64,000 nt of DNA from Collimonas fungivorans Ter331 (GTDB taxonomy: Bacteria; Pseudomonadota; Gammaproteobacteria; Burkholderiales; Burkholderiaceae_D). Shown piece by piece: positions 50,786 to 58,955 of this stretch. Below the pieces are notes generated by a model. The model was given only the letters and a program-made list of their open reading frames with translations. It searched no databases and had not been told where the DNA came from. A program made the translations under genes and the position numbers. The stretch is from assembly GCF_000221045.1 (NCBI RefSeq), contig NC_015856.1, positions 4,174,542 through 4,238,541 on the forward strand. Reading direction: 5' to 3'. Every line of letters begins with the position of its first letter. Position 1 is the first letter of the stretch.

Positions 50786-52333
50786 ATGAGTTTCCGCCTG
50801 ACTTCGATTCCCAAACTTCCCCTGCTGCTACCGCTGGCCGCCCTCACAGGCGCCATCAACGTGTTCGCCTTCGCGCCATACGGACTGTGGCCGATCCAGC
50901 TGCTGACGCTGGCGCTGTTCGTGTTCTGCCTCATCCGCGTCCCCACCATCAAGCATGGCGCCCTGATGGGCTGGGCCTACAGCTTCGGCTGGGTGGCGCA
51001 CGGCGTCTACTGGATTTATATTTCGCTGCACGATTTTGGCGGTTTGCCGGGCTGGCTGACGGCGCTGGCGATAGCGTTGCTGGCGGCGATCATGGGGCTG
51101 TACACGGCCATGGGCACCGCCGCCGCGCTCTGGCTGCGGCGCCGCTGGTCGGCTTCGCCGCTGCTGTTTGCGCTGGCGATTTTCCCGGCGCTGTGGACGC
51201 TGACGGAATGGCTGCGCGGCTGGCTGTTTACCGGCTTTCCCTGGCTGATTTCTGGTTATGCCCACACCGCCGGCCCGCTGGCCGGTTACGCGCCGCTGGT
51301 CGGCGTGTACGGCATAGGCGGCATTGCAGCCTTGGTCGCCGGCGGCCTGGCCTTGCTGCCGCAATATAAAAAGCCGGCGATCGCGCTCGTCCCTGTGCTG
51401 GTGCTGGCTGCGGGCCTTGGTTTACATCAGGTCAACTGGACTGCGCCGCACGGCAAGCCGATCTCCGTGCGCCTGCTGCAAGGCAATGTGCCGCAGGAAG
51501 AAAAATTCGACAACGCACAGATCGTCAATTCCCTGCGCCTGTATATCGACATGATCCGCTCCGCGCCGGCAGACCTGATCGCCACCCCCGAGACAGCGAT
51601 ACCGATCCTGCAAACCCAGCTGCCGCCGGATTATGTGCCTGCGCTGGCCGACTTCGCGCGGCAGAGCGGCAGCCACATCGCATTAGGCATTCCCTATACC
51701 GACGGCCCCGAGCGCTACGCCAACAGCGTGATCGGCATCTCGCCCCAGGCCACGGATCCTGCCTATCGCTACGACAAACAGCATCTGGTGCCGTTCGGTG
51801 AATTCGTGCCGCTCGGGTTCCGCTGGTTTGTCGACATGATGAACATCCCGCTCGGCGATTTCACCCGCGGACCGGCGGTGCAGGCGCCGTTCGCGGTGAA
51901 AGACCAGTGGGTGCTGCCCAACATCTGCTACGAAGACTTGTTCGGCGAGGAAATCGCCGGCCAGCTGGCCGCCACCCAGGCGTCCGGCAAGCCCACCGCT
52001 ACCCTGCTGCTGAACCTGTCGAATATCGCCTGGTTCGGGAACACGATTGCATTGCCGCAACATTTGCAGATATCGCAAATGCGCAGCCTGGAAACCGGCC
52101 GCCCGATGCTGCGCGCGACCAATACCGGCGCCACCGCGCTGATCGATCCTCACGGCGTCGTCAGCATCCAGCTGGTCCCGTACAGCCGCGCCACGCTGGC
52201 GGTGCCCGTGCAGGGGTATAGCGGGACAACGCCGTACATCCTTCTGGGCAATCGCCTGATGCTGGCGCTGGCGCTCTCGATGCTGGCCGGCAGCTGGTGG
52301 CGGAGCCGCCGCAAAGCGCGCCGGCAGCCCTAA
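50786..52333 (+). CDS. lnt: Apolipoprotein N-acyltransferase
   Basis: A 515-residue inner-membrane enzyme. Six or so membrane helices (~10-215) precede a nitrilase-like domain. The catalytic triad is visible: Glu in TPETAIPI, Lys in [12 protein letters not shown], Cys in [12 protein letters not shown]. It adds the third acyl chain to lipoproteins. The ATG at 50786 starts at the first helix. Confidence 0.97.
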   Translation: MSFRLTSIPKLPLLLPLAALTGAINVFAFAPYGLWPIQLLTLALFVFCLIRVPTIKHGALMGWAYSFGWVAHGVYWIYISLHDFGGLPGWLTALAIALLAAIMGLYTAMGTAAALWLRRRWSASPLLFALAIFPALWTLTEWLRGWLFTGFPWLISGYAHTAGPLAGYAPLVGVYGIGGIAALVAGGLALLPQYKKPAIALVPVLVLAAGLGLHQVNWTAPHGKPISVRLLQGNVPQEEKFDNAQIVNSLRLYIDMIRSAPADLIATPETAIPILQTQLPPDYVPALADFARQSGSHIALGIPYTDGPERYANSVIGISPQATDPAYRYDKQHLVPFGEFVPLGFRWFVDMMNIPLGDFTRGPAVQAPFAVKDQWVLPNICYEDLFGEEIAGQLAATQASGKPTATLLLNLSNIAWFGNTIALPQHLQISQMRSLETGRPMLRATNTGATALIDPHGVVSIQLVPYSRATLAVPVQGYSGTTPYILLGNRLMLALALSMLAGSWWRSRRKARRQP

Positions 52334-52449
52334 AGCGGTCAAAACCCGCTAAAATCGCTGGTTTTAGCGCTCATCTTCTTGCGCCCTTTGTTATCCCTGG
52401 ATTTCGCCCGATTCGTCGGCACCTTACCGTATGGAAAAGCAACAAAACG

Positions 52450-53430
52450 ATGCTTACATTTCAACAAATCATTCTTAAATTACAAGATTACTGGGACGCC
52501 CAGGGCTGCGCCCTGCTGCAGCCCTACGACATGGAAGTCGGCGCCGGCACCTCGCATACCGCGACCTTCCTGCGCGCCATCGGCCCCGAACCCTGGCGCG
52601 CGGCCTATGTGCAACCATCGCGCCGTCCCAAGGATGGCCGTTATGGCGAGAATCCGAACCGCTTGCAGCATTACTATCAATACCAGGTAGTACTCAAGCC
52701 TGCGCCGGAAAACATCCTCGACCTGTACCTAGGCTCGCTGGCAGCGCTCGGCCTGGATCTCAAGCGCAACGACGTGCGCTTCGTCGAAGACGACTGGGAA
52801 AACCCGACCCTGGGCGCCTGGGGCCTGGGCTGGGAAGTCTGGCTGAACGGCATGGAAGTGACCCAGTTCACCTACTTCCAGCAAGTCGGCGGCCTCGATT
52901 GCAAACCGGTGCTGGGTGAGATCACCTATGGCATCGAGCGCCTGGCGATGTACTTGCAGGGCGTGGAAAATGTCTACGACCTGGTGTGGACCGAATGGGT
53001 CGAGAATGGCGTGACCAAGAAGCTCAGCTACGGCGACGTCTTCCACCAGAACGAAGTCGAACAGTCGACTTATAACTTCGAACACGCCAACACGGAATTC
53101 CTGTTCCCGCTGTTCGGCAACTACGAAGCCGAAGCCAAACGTCTGCTGGCGGTGCCGCTGGCGTTGCCAGCTTACGAGATGGTACTGAAAGCCGCGCATA
53201 CTTTCAACCTGCTGGATGCGCGCGGCGCGATCTCGGTCACCGAACGCGCCGCCTACATGGGCCGGATCCGTAACCTGTCGCGCGCGGTGGCGCAGGCATA
53301 TTACGATTCACGGGCAAAACTGGGTTTCCCGATGTGGGAGATCACCAAGGAAAACGGCGATCTGTTGTTGCAAGAATTTGGAGATGAATACATGGCGGCT
53401 GTAGCGCAGCGTGCGGGAGAAGCAGTATGA
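52450..53430 (+). CDS. glyQ: Glycyl-tRNA synthetase alpha subunit
   Basis: A 326-residue class II synthetase catalytic subunit. [20 protein letters not shown] and [22 protein letters not shown] are near-invariant in the family, and motif 2 is [19 protein letters not shown]. It charges tRNA-Gly together with GlyS, and overlaps glyS by four bases. Confidence 0.98.
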   Translation: MLTFQQIILKLQDYWDAQGCALLQPYDMEVGAGTSHTATFLRAIGPEPWRAAYVQPSRRPKDGRYGENPNRLQHYYQYQVVLKPAPENILDLYLGSLAALGLDLKRNDVRFVEDDWENPTLGAWGLGWEVWLNGMEVTQFTYFQQVGGLDCKPVLGEITYGIERLAMYLQGVENVYDLVWTEWVENGVTKKLSYGDVFHQNEVEQSTYNFEHANTEFLFPLFGNYEAEAKRLLAVPLALPAYEMVLKAAHTFNLLDARGAISVTERAAYMGRIRNLSRAVAQAYYDSRAKLGFPMWEITKENGDLLLQEFGDEYMAAVAQRAGEAV

Positions 53431-55562
53431 AGGACACGCTTTTGAACCAGACCCTGCTGATTGAAATTTTCACGGAAGAACTGCCGCCGAAAGCATTGGC
53501 GAAACTCGGCGATGCTTTTGCCAGCGGTATTTTCAACGGCTTGAAGTCACGCGATTTCCTGGACGACGGCGCCGTCGCCACTGCCTTCGCCACGCCGCGC
53601 CGGCTGGCGGTCGCCATCAGCAATGTGCGCGCCACCTCACTCGATAAAACCATGCGCGAAAAAGTGCTGCCGGTATCGGTGGCGCTGGATGCCGAAGGCC
53701 GCGCCACGGCGCCGCTGGTCAAGAAACTGGCGGCACTGGCCGCACAATGCCGCCAGGCGGTGATTACCCCGGCCGAACTGGAACGCGCACCTGACGGCAA
53801 GGCCGAAAGTTTTTTCTACAGCTATACCGCCAAAGGTGTGGCGCTGCCTGCCGGTTTGCAAGTGGTGCTGGAAGATACCGTGGCAAAATTGCCGATCCCG
53901 AAAGTGATGAGCTACCAGCGCCAGCACGGCCACGCGGCCGGCCATACCGTTCGTTTTGTGCGGCCGGCGCACAGCCTGGTGGCGCTGCACGGCGAACAGG
54001 TACTGCCTTTGACCCTGCTCGGCCTGGATGCGGACCGCCTGACCGAAGGCCATCGTTTCCTGTCGCCAGGCCGCATCACCCTGGCCGACGCCGACAGCTA
54101 CGCAGTAACGCTGGCCGAACAAGGCAAAGTCATCGCCAGCTTCAGCGAACGCAAGGAAAAAATCCGCAAGGACCTGTTGGAAGGGGCAAAAAAGTCTGCG
54201 GCCGACGACCAGGTGCTGATGCCGGAAGCGCTGCTGGACGAAGTTACGGCGCTGGTTGAATGGCCGGTGGTGTATGCCTGCAAATTCGAAGACGAATTCC
54301 TCAGCGTCCCGCAGGAATGCCTGATCCTGACGATGCAGACCAACCAGAAGTATTTTGCCCTGACAGATAGCGCCGGCAAGCTGCGCTCGCGTTTCCTGAT
54401 TGTCTCCAACCTGCAGACCAGTGAACCGCACTACATTATCGAAGGCAATGAGCGCGTGGTGCGCCCGCGCCTGTCCGACGCCAAGTTCTTCTTCGAGCAG
54501 GACCAGAAAAAGAAACTGGCCGAACGCGTACCTCTGCTGGCCAATGTGGTCTATCACAACAAGCTCGGCAACCAGCTGCAGCGCACAGAACGGGTCAAGA
54601 CCCTAGCCGCGGCGATTGCGTCGCTGCTCGGCAGCGATGCCGCACTGGCCGAACGCGCGGCGCTGCTGGCCAAGGCCGACCTGCTGACTGACATGGTCGG
54701 CGAGTTCCCTGAACTGCAAGGCATCATGGGCAATTATTACGCACGCCACGACGGCGAAGCGGACGACGTCGCCCTGGCCATTTCGGAACACTACCAGCCG
54801 CGCTTTGCCGGCGACGCCCTGCCCACTACCGACACCAGCGTTGCAGTGGCGCTGGCGGACAAGCTGGAAACCCTGGTCGGGATCTGGGGCATCGGCTTGC
54901 AGCCGACCGGCGACAAGGATCCGTTCGCCCTGCGCCGTCATGCGCTGGGCATCCTGCGCATGCTGCTGGAAAAACGCCTGCCGATATCGCTCACGCAGTT
55001 GCTAAGCAATGCCGCCCAGCAGTTCGCCGGCAACAGCAACTTCAAGGATCCAGGCAGCGACGTACTGCCGTTCCTGTACGACCGCCTGCGCGGCCTGCTG
55101 CGCGAACGCGGTTATGCGCCGAACGAAATTGAAGCGGTAGTGGCGCAGCAGCCAGAGCGGCTCGACAACATCATCGAACGCCTGGATGCGGTGCAAGCGT
55201 TTGCCGCCTTGCCAGAGGCGGAAGCGCTGGCCGCGGCCAACAAGCGCATCACCAACATCCTGAAAAAGACCGAAGGCGTCGGCAGCACGGTGCAGCAAGA
55301 CCTGCTGCGCGACAGCGCCGAACAATCGCTGTTCGCGGCGATGAATGCGCTCAAGCCGGAGGTCGATGCCGCCTTTGCCAAGGGCGATTTCAGCACCGCC
55401 TTGAAAGCACTGGCGCGGCTGCGGGAAAACGTCGACGGTTTCTTCAACGATGTGATGGTGATGGCCGACGACGAGCAATTGCGCAACAACCGCCTGGCGT
55501 TGCTGGCGAACCTGCATGTAATGCTGAACCAGGTCGCCGACATTTCCAAACTGGCTGCTTAA
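53427..55562 (+). CDS. glyS: Glycyl-tRNA synthetase beta subunit
   Basis: A 711-residue subunit with the family's N-terminal [15 protein letters not shown], an HD-like core ([22 protein letters not shown]) and the C-terminal DALR-type anticodon-binding region ([29 protein letters not shown]). The length is normal. The ATG overlaps the end of glyQ. Confidence 0.98.
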   Translation: MKDTLLNQTLLIEIFTEELPPKALAKLGDAFASGIFNGLKSRDFLDDGAVATAFATPRRLAVAISNVRATSLDKTMREKVLPVSVALDAEGRATAPLVKKLAALAAQCRQAVITPAELERAPDGKAESFFYSYTAKGVALPAGLQVVLEDTVAKLPIPKVMSYQRQHGHAAGHTVRFVRPAHSLVALHGEQVLPLTLLGLDADRLTEGHRFLSPGRITLADADSYAVTLAEQGKVIASFSERKEKIRKDLLEGAKKSAADDQVLMPEALLDEVTALVEWPVVYACKFEDEFLSVPQECLILTMQTNQKYFALTDSAGKLRSRFLIVSNLQTSEPHYIIEGNERVVRPRLSDAKFFFEQDQKKKLAERVPLLANVVYHNKLGNQLQRTERVKTLAAAIASLLGSDAALAERAALLAKADLLTDMVGEFPELQGIMGNYYARHDGEADDVALAISEHYQPRFAGDALPTTDTSVAVALADKLETLVGIWGIGLQPTGDKDPFALRRHALGILRMLLEKRLPISLTQLLSNAAQQFAGNSNFKDPGSDVLPFLYDRLRGLLRERGYAPNEIEAVVAQQPERLDNIIERLDAVQAFAALPEAEALAAANKRITNILKKTEGVGSTVQQDLLRDSAEQSLFAAMNALKPEVDAAFAKGDFSTALKALARLRENVDGFFNDVMVMADDEQLRNNRLALLANLHVMLNQVADISKLAA

Positions 55563-55606
55563 ACATTGTTTGCTTCGCGATTTAACCGTGCTGTCTAATC
55601 AGTTGA

Positions 55607-55651
55607 GGACAGAGTAATTCGCCACGCTGCGGTGGCTCTTAAACTCTGTCC
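55607..55651. repeat. Palindromic element (GGACAGAG ... CTCTGTCC)
   Basis: The outer arms GGACAGAG/CTCTGTCC and inner arms GCCAC/GTGGC make a 45-bp imperfect palindrome in the glyS-gmhB gap. It is similar in design to, but different in sequence from, the GGGGTC palindromes. Confidence 0.7.
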
Positions 55652-55672
55652 CGCAAATGGATACAATGCACC

Positions 55673-56230
55673 ATGAAATTAATCATCCTCGACCGCGACG
55701 GCGTCATCAACCACGACTCGGATGCCTTCATCAAATCACCGGATGAATGGATCCCGATCAAAGGTTCGCTGGAAGCCATAGCCCGCCTGAACCAGGCAGG
55801 CTATCGGGTGGTGGTGGCGACCAACCAGTCGGGCATCGCGCGCGGCTTGTTCGACATGCCGACCCTGATGGCCATCCATCAGAAAATGCATGAAGCAGCG
55901 CAGCTGGTCGGCGCCGAAATCGACGCCATCTTTTTTTGCCCGCATGCCGCCGACGACAACTGCGATTGCCGCAAGCCCAAGGCTGGCATGTTCCACGACA
56001 TCGGCAAGCGCTTCGAGATCAGCCTGCGCGGCGGCGTGGCGACGGTAGGCGATTCGCTGCGCGACCTGCAGGCAGGTTTTGTCGCCGGCTGCGCACCTTA
56101 CCTGGTGCTCACCGGCAAAGGCGAAAAGACCCGCGACAAAGGCGGCCTGCCGCCCGGCACTCTGATTTTTCCTGACCTGGCGGCGGTGGTTGAATTCCTG
56201 CTGAAGAAACCGGTGGAGCTGGCGGTTTGA
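55673..56230 (+). CDS. gmhB: D-glycero-beta-D-manno-heptose 1,7-bisphosphate 7-phosphatase
   Basis: A 185-residue HAD phosphatase of the histidinol-phosphatase/GmhB type. Catalytic Asps are in LIILDRDGVIN, Thr/Ser in VVVATNQSGIARG, a structural zinc loop in FFCPHAADDNCDCRKPKAGM, and the late acidic motif is VGDSLRDLQAG. It makes the LPS heptose precursor. It is followed by plsC. Confidence 0.93.
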   Translation: MKLIILDRDGVINHDSDAFIKSPDEWIPIKGSLEAIARLNQAGYRVVVATNQSGIARGLFDMPTLMAIHQKMHEAAQLVGAEIDAIFFCPHAADDNCDCRKPKAGMFHDIGKRFEISLRGGVATVGDSLRDLQAGFVAGCAPYLVLTGKGEKTRDKGGLPPGTLIFPDLAAVVEFLLKKPVELAV

Positions 56231-56288
56231 TGAACGGACGGCTCTGTCCTGCAAAAAGATAGCTTATTTAAAAATACCTGGAGTCTGC

Positions 56289-57032
56289 ATGTCGCGTTTT
56301 TTCCTGTTTTTACGTTCCCTACTGTTTTTCCTGCTGATGACGATCCTGACAGTGGTCTGGTCGATGGCTTGCCTCTTATTCGCTCCCTTTCCTTACGCCC
56401 GGCGCTATTACCTGACGGCGCGCTGGAATGTCATCGTGGTCTGGATGGCCAAAGTGATCTGCGGGATCCGTTACGAGGTCAAGGGTTTTGAAAACTTCCC
56501 CGACGCCCCTGCCGTGGTGCTGAGCAAACATCAGTCGGCATGGGAAACGATTTTCCTGCTGCAGATGACGCCGCGCCCGCTGGTGTTCGTGTTCAAGAAA
56601 TCGCTGACCTATATCCCGTTTTTCGGCTGGGGCATCGCCTTGCTGCGCATGATTCCAATCGACCGCAGCAAGGGCCGCGACGCCTTCGCCCAAGTGGTGG
56701 TGCAAGGACGCAAGCGGCTGGCCGACGGCCAATGGATCATCATGTTCCCGGAAGGCACGCGGATTCCGGTTGGCCAGACCGGCAAATACAAGAACGGCGG
56801 CACGCGCCTGGCGGTGGAAACCAACACCGTGGTGGTGCCGATCGCGCACAACGCCGGCGAGTGCTGGCCAAAGAATTCCTTCATCAAGAAACCGGGCCTG
56901 ATCACGGTCTCGATCGGCAAGCCGATTTCACCGGAAGGCCTGGATAGCAGCGAGCTGATGGCGAAAGTCGAAAATTGGATAGAATCTGAAATGCGCGTGA
57001 TTTCACCGCATGTTTATTCCAAGCAGCAATAA
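56289..57032 (+). CDS. plsC: 1-acyl-sn-glycerol-3-phosphate acyltransferase
   Basis: A 247-residue membrane acyltransferase with an N-terminal hydrophobic segment (~5-35). The acyltransferase motif is KHQSAWETIF (the H-x4-E variant of HX4D), and the substrate motif is MFPEGTRIPVG. It makes phosphatidic acid. Its gene sits between gmhB and the M48-like gene. Confidence 0.92.
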   Translation: MSRFFLFLRSLLFFLLMTILTVVWSMACLLFAPFPYARRYYLTARWNVIVVWMAKVICGIRYEVKGFENFPDAPAVVLSKHQSAWETIFLLQMTPRPLVFVFKKSLTYIPFFGWGIALLRMIPIDRSKGRDAFAQVVVQGRKRLADGQWIIMFPEGTRIPVGQTGKYKNGGTRLAVETNTVVVPIAHNAGECWPKNSFIKKPGLITVSIGKPISPEGLDSSELMAKVENWIESEMRVISPHVYSKQQ

Positions 57033-57052
57033 CCCCTCCAGTTTGGACACCA

Positions 57053-58018
57053 TTGAAATTATTGCATCAAAAGCCAGCAAAGCCGCGCCTGGGACCGCAT
57101 GGTCGGCCCCAGGGCAAGGCACAGCAGCAGCAAGCGCTGCAACTGGACTTGTTTGCCGACGGGTTTGCCAGCGACGCGATCGCCAGCACGCCGCCTGTGG
57201 AGGCGCCGCCTGCCAATTCACAGCCGGGGTTGCAGCCACGCTTGCAGCCAAAACCGCAAGCCCTCGCACCTGACGAACCGACGGCCCTGGCGCCCGGCAA
57301 GCGCCGCCTGCGCTTCGGCGAACATGTGCTCGACTACACCCTGCTGCGTTCCAAACGGCGTTCCATCGGCTTCCTGATCAGCGATGACGGCCTGCGCGTC
57401 ACTGCTCCCAAGTGGGTGACCCTGGGCGATATCGAAATCGCCATACGCGAAAAGAAACGTTGGATTTTTACCAAGCTGAGCGAATACCGCGACCGCTCGA
57501 CGCGCCGCATGCAGCCGCAAATGCAATGGCGCGACGGTGAGACCCTGCCGTATATGGGACGCAGCATCACCCTGCGTATCCATGCCACCCAGAAGGCCGG
57601 CATCCACTTCGACGACACCAGCGACCAGCTGATCGTCTGCCTGCCGGCCGACGCCGGCGAGCAGCAGCTCAAGGACCGCGTGCTGGGCTGGCTGCAGCTG
57701 GAAGCCAAGCGCGTATTTGCCGAACGGCTGCCGATCTATGCCCAGAAACTCGGCGTCACCTACCAGTCGTTCGCGCTGTCGTCGGCGACTACCCAGTGGG
57801 GATCCTGCACTTCGGAAGGCAAGATCCGGCTGAACTGGCGGCTGATGCATTTTGCGCTGCCGCTGATCGACTATGTGATTGCACATGAGCTGTCGCATCT
57901 GCGCGAGATGAACCATAGCCCGCGTTTCTGGGCCACCGTGCAATCGATTTTCCCTGAATTCGAAACCGCCAGGAAAACCCTGCGCGACAGCGCCCAGGAA
58001 ACCCTGCCGGTTTTCTAG
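57053..58018 (+). CDS. YgjP-like M48-family metal-dependent hydrolase
   Basis: A 321-residue protein. An N-terminal low-complexity stretch (~1-85, Pro/Gln/Ala-rich) is followed by the YgjP/WLM-type domain (RRSIGFLISDDGLRVTAPKWV), and the zinc motif HELSHLREMNHSPRFW (HExxH ... H, ~275). Also TQWGSCTSEGKIRLNWRL, highly conserved in the family. The start is taken as TTG at 57053, 20 bases after plsC; no ATG is available before the domain. The substrate is unknown. Confidence 0.85.
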   Translation: MKLLHQKPAKPRLGPHGRPQGKAQQQQALQLDLFADGFASDAIASTPPVEAPPANSQPGLQPRLQPKPQALAPDEPTALAPGKRRLRFGEHVLDYTLLRSKRRSIGFLISDDGLRVTAPKWVTLGDIEIAIREKKRWIFTKLSEYRDRSTRRMQPQMQWRDGETLPYMGRSITLRIHATQKAGIHFDDTSDQLIVCLPADAGEQQLKDRVLGWLQLEAKRVFAERLPIYAQKLGVTYQSFALSSATTQWGSCTSEGKIRLNWRLMHFALPLIDYVIAHELSHLREMNHSPRFWATVQSIFPEFETARKTLRDSAQETLPVF

Positions 58019-58105
58019 GGCAAGCTCTGCCCGATTTGTTCCCACGATTTAAAATATCGGCGTAAGTCTAAGCATTACCTCTCTTCCCAACCATCGAGAA
58101 CAACC

Positions 58106-58516
58106 ATGCGAATCCTCCATACCATGCTGCGCGTCGGCAACCTGCAACGCTCCATCGATTTCTACACCAAGGTGCTGGGCATGAAACTGCTGCGCACCAA
58201 CGACAATCCGGAGTACAAATACACATTGGCGTTCGTCGGCTACGGCAGCAATCCCGATCATGCAGAACTCGAACTGACGTATAACTATGGCGTCGAAAGC
58301 TACGATCAGGGCACAGCTTTCGGCCACCTGGCGGTGGCGGTTGAGGATGCCTACAAGGCCTGCGCCGACGTCAAGGCGCAAGGCGGCAACGTGACGCGCG
58401 AAGCTGGTCCGGTCAAGGGAGGCAGTACCGTCATTGCCTTTGTGCAGGATCCCGACGGCTACAAAGTCGAATTGATCGAACGCAAGGATGGCATTTCCGC
58501 CAGCGCTACTTTATAA
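58106..58516 (+). CDS. gloA: Lactoylglutathione lyase (glyoxalase I)
   Basis: A 136-residue VOC-fold enzyme. [29 protein letters not shown] is typical. The metal ligands are His5, Glu in HAELELTYN, His in FGHLAVAV and Glu in YKVELIE. It converts the methylglyoxal-glutathione hemithioacetal to S-lactoylglutathione. It ends at a terminator. Confidence 0.96.
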   Translation: MRILHTMLRVGNLQRSIDFYTKVLGMKLLRTNDNPEYKYTLAFVGYGSNPDHAELELTYNYGVESYDQGTAFGHLAVAVEDAYKACADVKAQGGNVTREAGPVKGGSTVIAFVQDPDGYKVELIERKDGISASATL

Positions 58517-58532
58517 GCTCCGACAGCAATCA

Positions 58533-58560
58533 TCATCCGCCGCCTGGCGGATGTATTTTA
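58533..58560 (+). terminator. Terminator after gloA
   Basis: CATCCGCC pairs with GGCGGATG, followed by a T-rich stretch, 16 bases after the stop. Confidence 0.75.
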
Positions 58561-58850
58561 TGCACCATGCACACACGTGTTGTAGCATCAGCTTTGCAGC
58601 ACATCATTCATCGACGGCGCCCCATCTCCCGGACTGACCGCATCCTGCTGCCAGCCTGATCCAGACAAGAACCATGCGCGGCTTTGCCCTGCCGCCTCCT
58701 CATCGATCCCACCTCCGCCGCACTCTCTCTCCAGCCGTAGTGCTGGTCAACCCGCGTCTCTGCAATTTCTGCCGCATTGCATTTTAAAAACGCAAAGCTC
58801 AAGCCGATCCGGCCAGCTCTGACATCGCTCCTTCGCCGCCTGGTCCGGCC
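58561..58850. other. Intergenic region without recognisable features
   Basis: I see no gene, repeat or RNA here that I can support. It forms the upstream part of the ~440-bp gap before the second trimeric autotransporter. Confidence 0.5.
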
Positions 58851-58908
58851 GTGGAAACAACCTACAGAAATCTCGGAATTTTCCTATTCACGGGGGAAAA
58901 AATACATT
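58851..58908 (+). promoter_or_regulatory. Tandem regulatory boxes upstream of the trimeric autotransporter
   Basis: TCGGAATTTTCCTA (58873-58886) matches the box of the adhesin promoters in the same orientation relative to its gene. Exactly 22 bp upstream, GTGGAAACAACCTA (58851-58864) matches TAGGAAAAATCCTA at 10 of 14 positions. A G/A-rich sequence follows 22 bp downstream. A -10 at the 33/55/77 spacing is not clear; TACATT (58903-58908) is the best candidate seen. Confidence 0.5.
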
Positions 58909-58955
58909 CCATGCTTCAACTGTAGTTATCAAAAAAACATACAAAAGGAGTCATC

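Noticed and set aside
52346-52370. Inverted repeat after lnt as a terminator
   Set aside because: CGCTAAAA/TTTTAGCG is a real palindrome but has no T-run after it and lies before the closely spaced glyQ, so termination is not supported.
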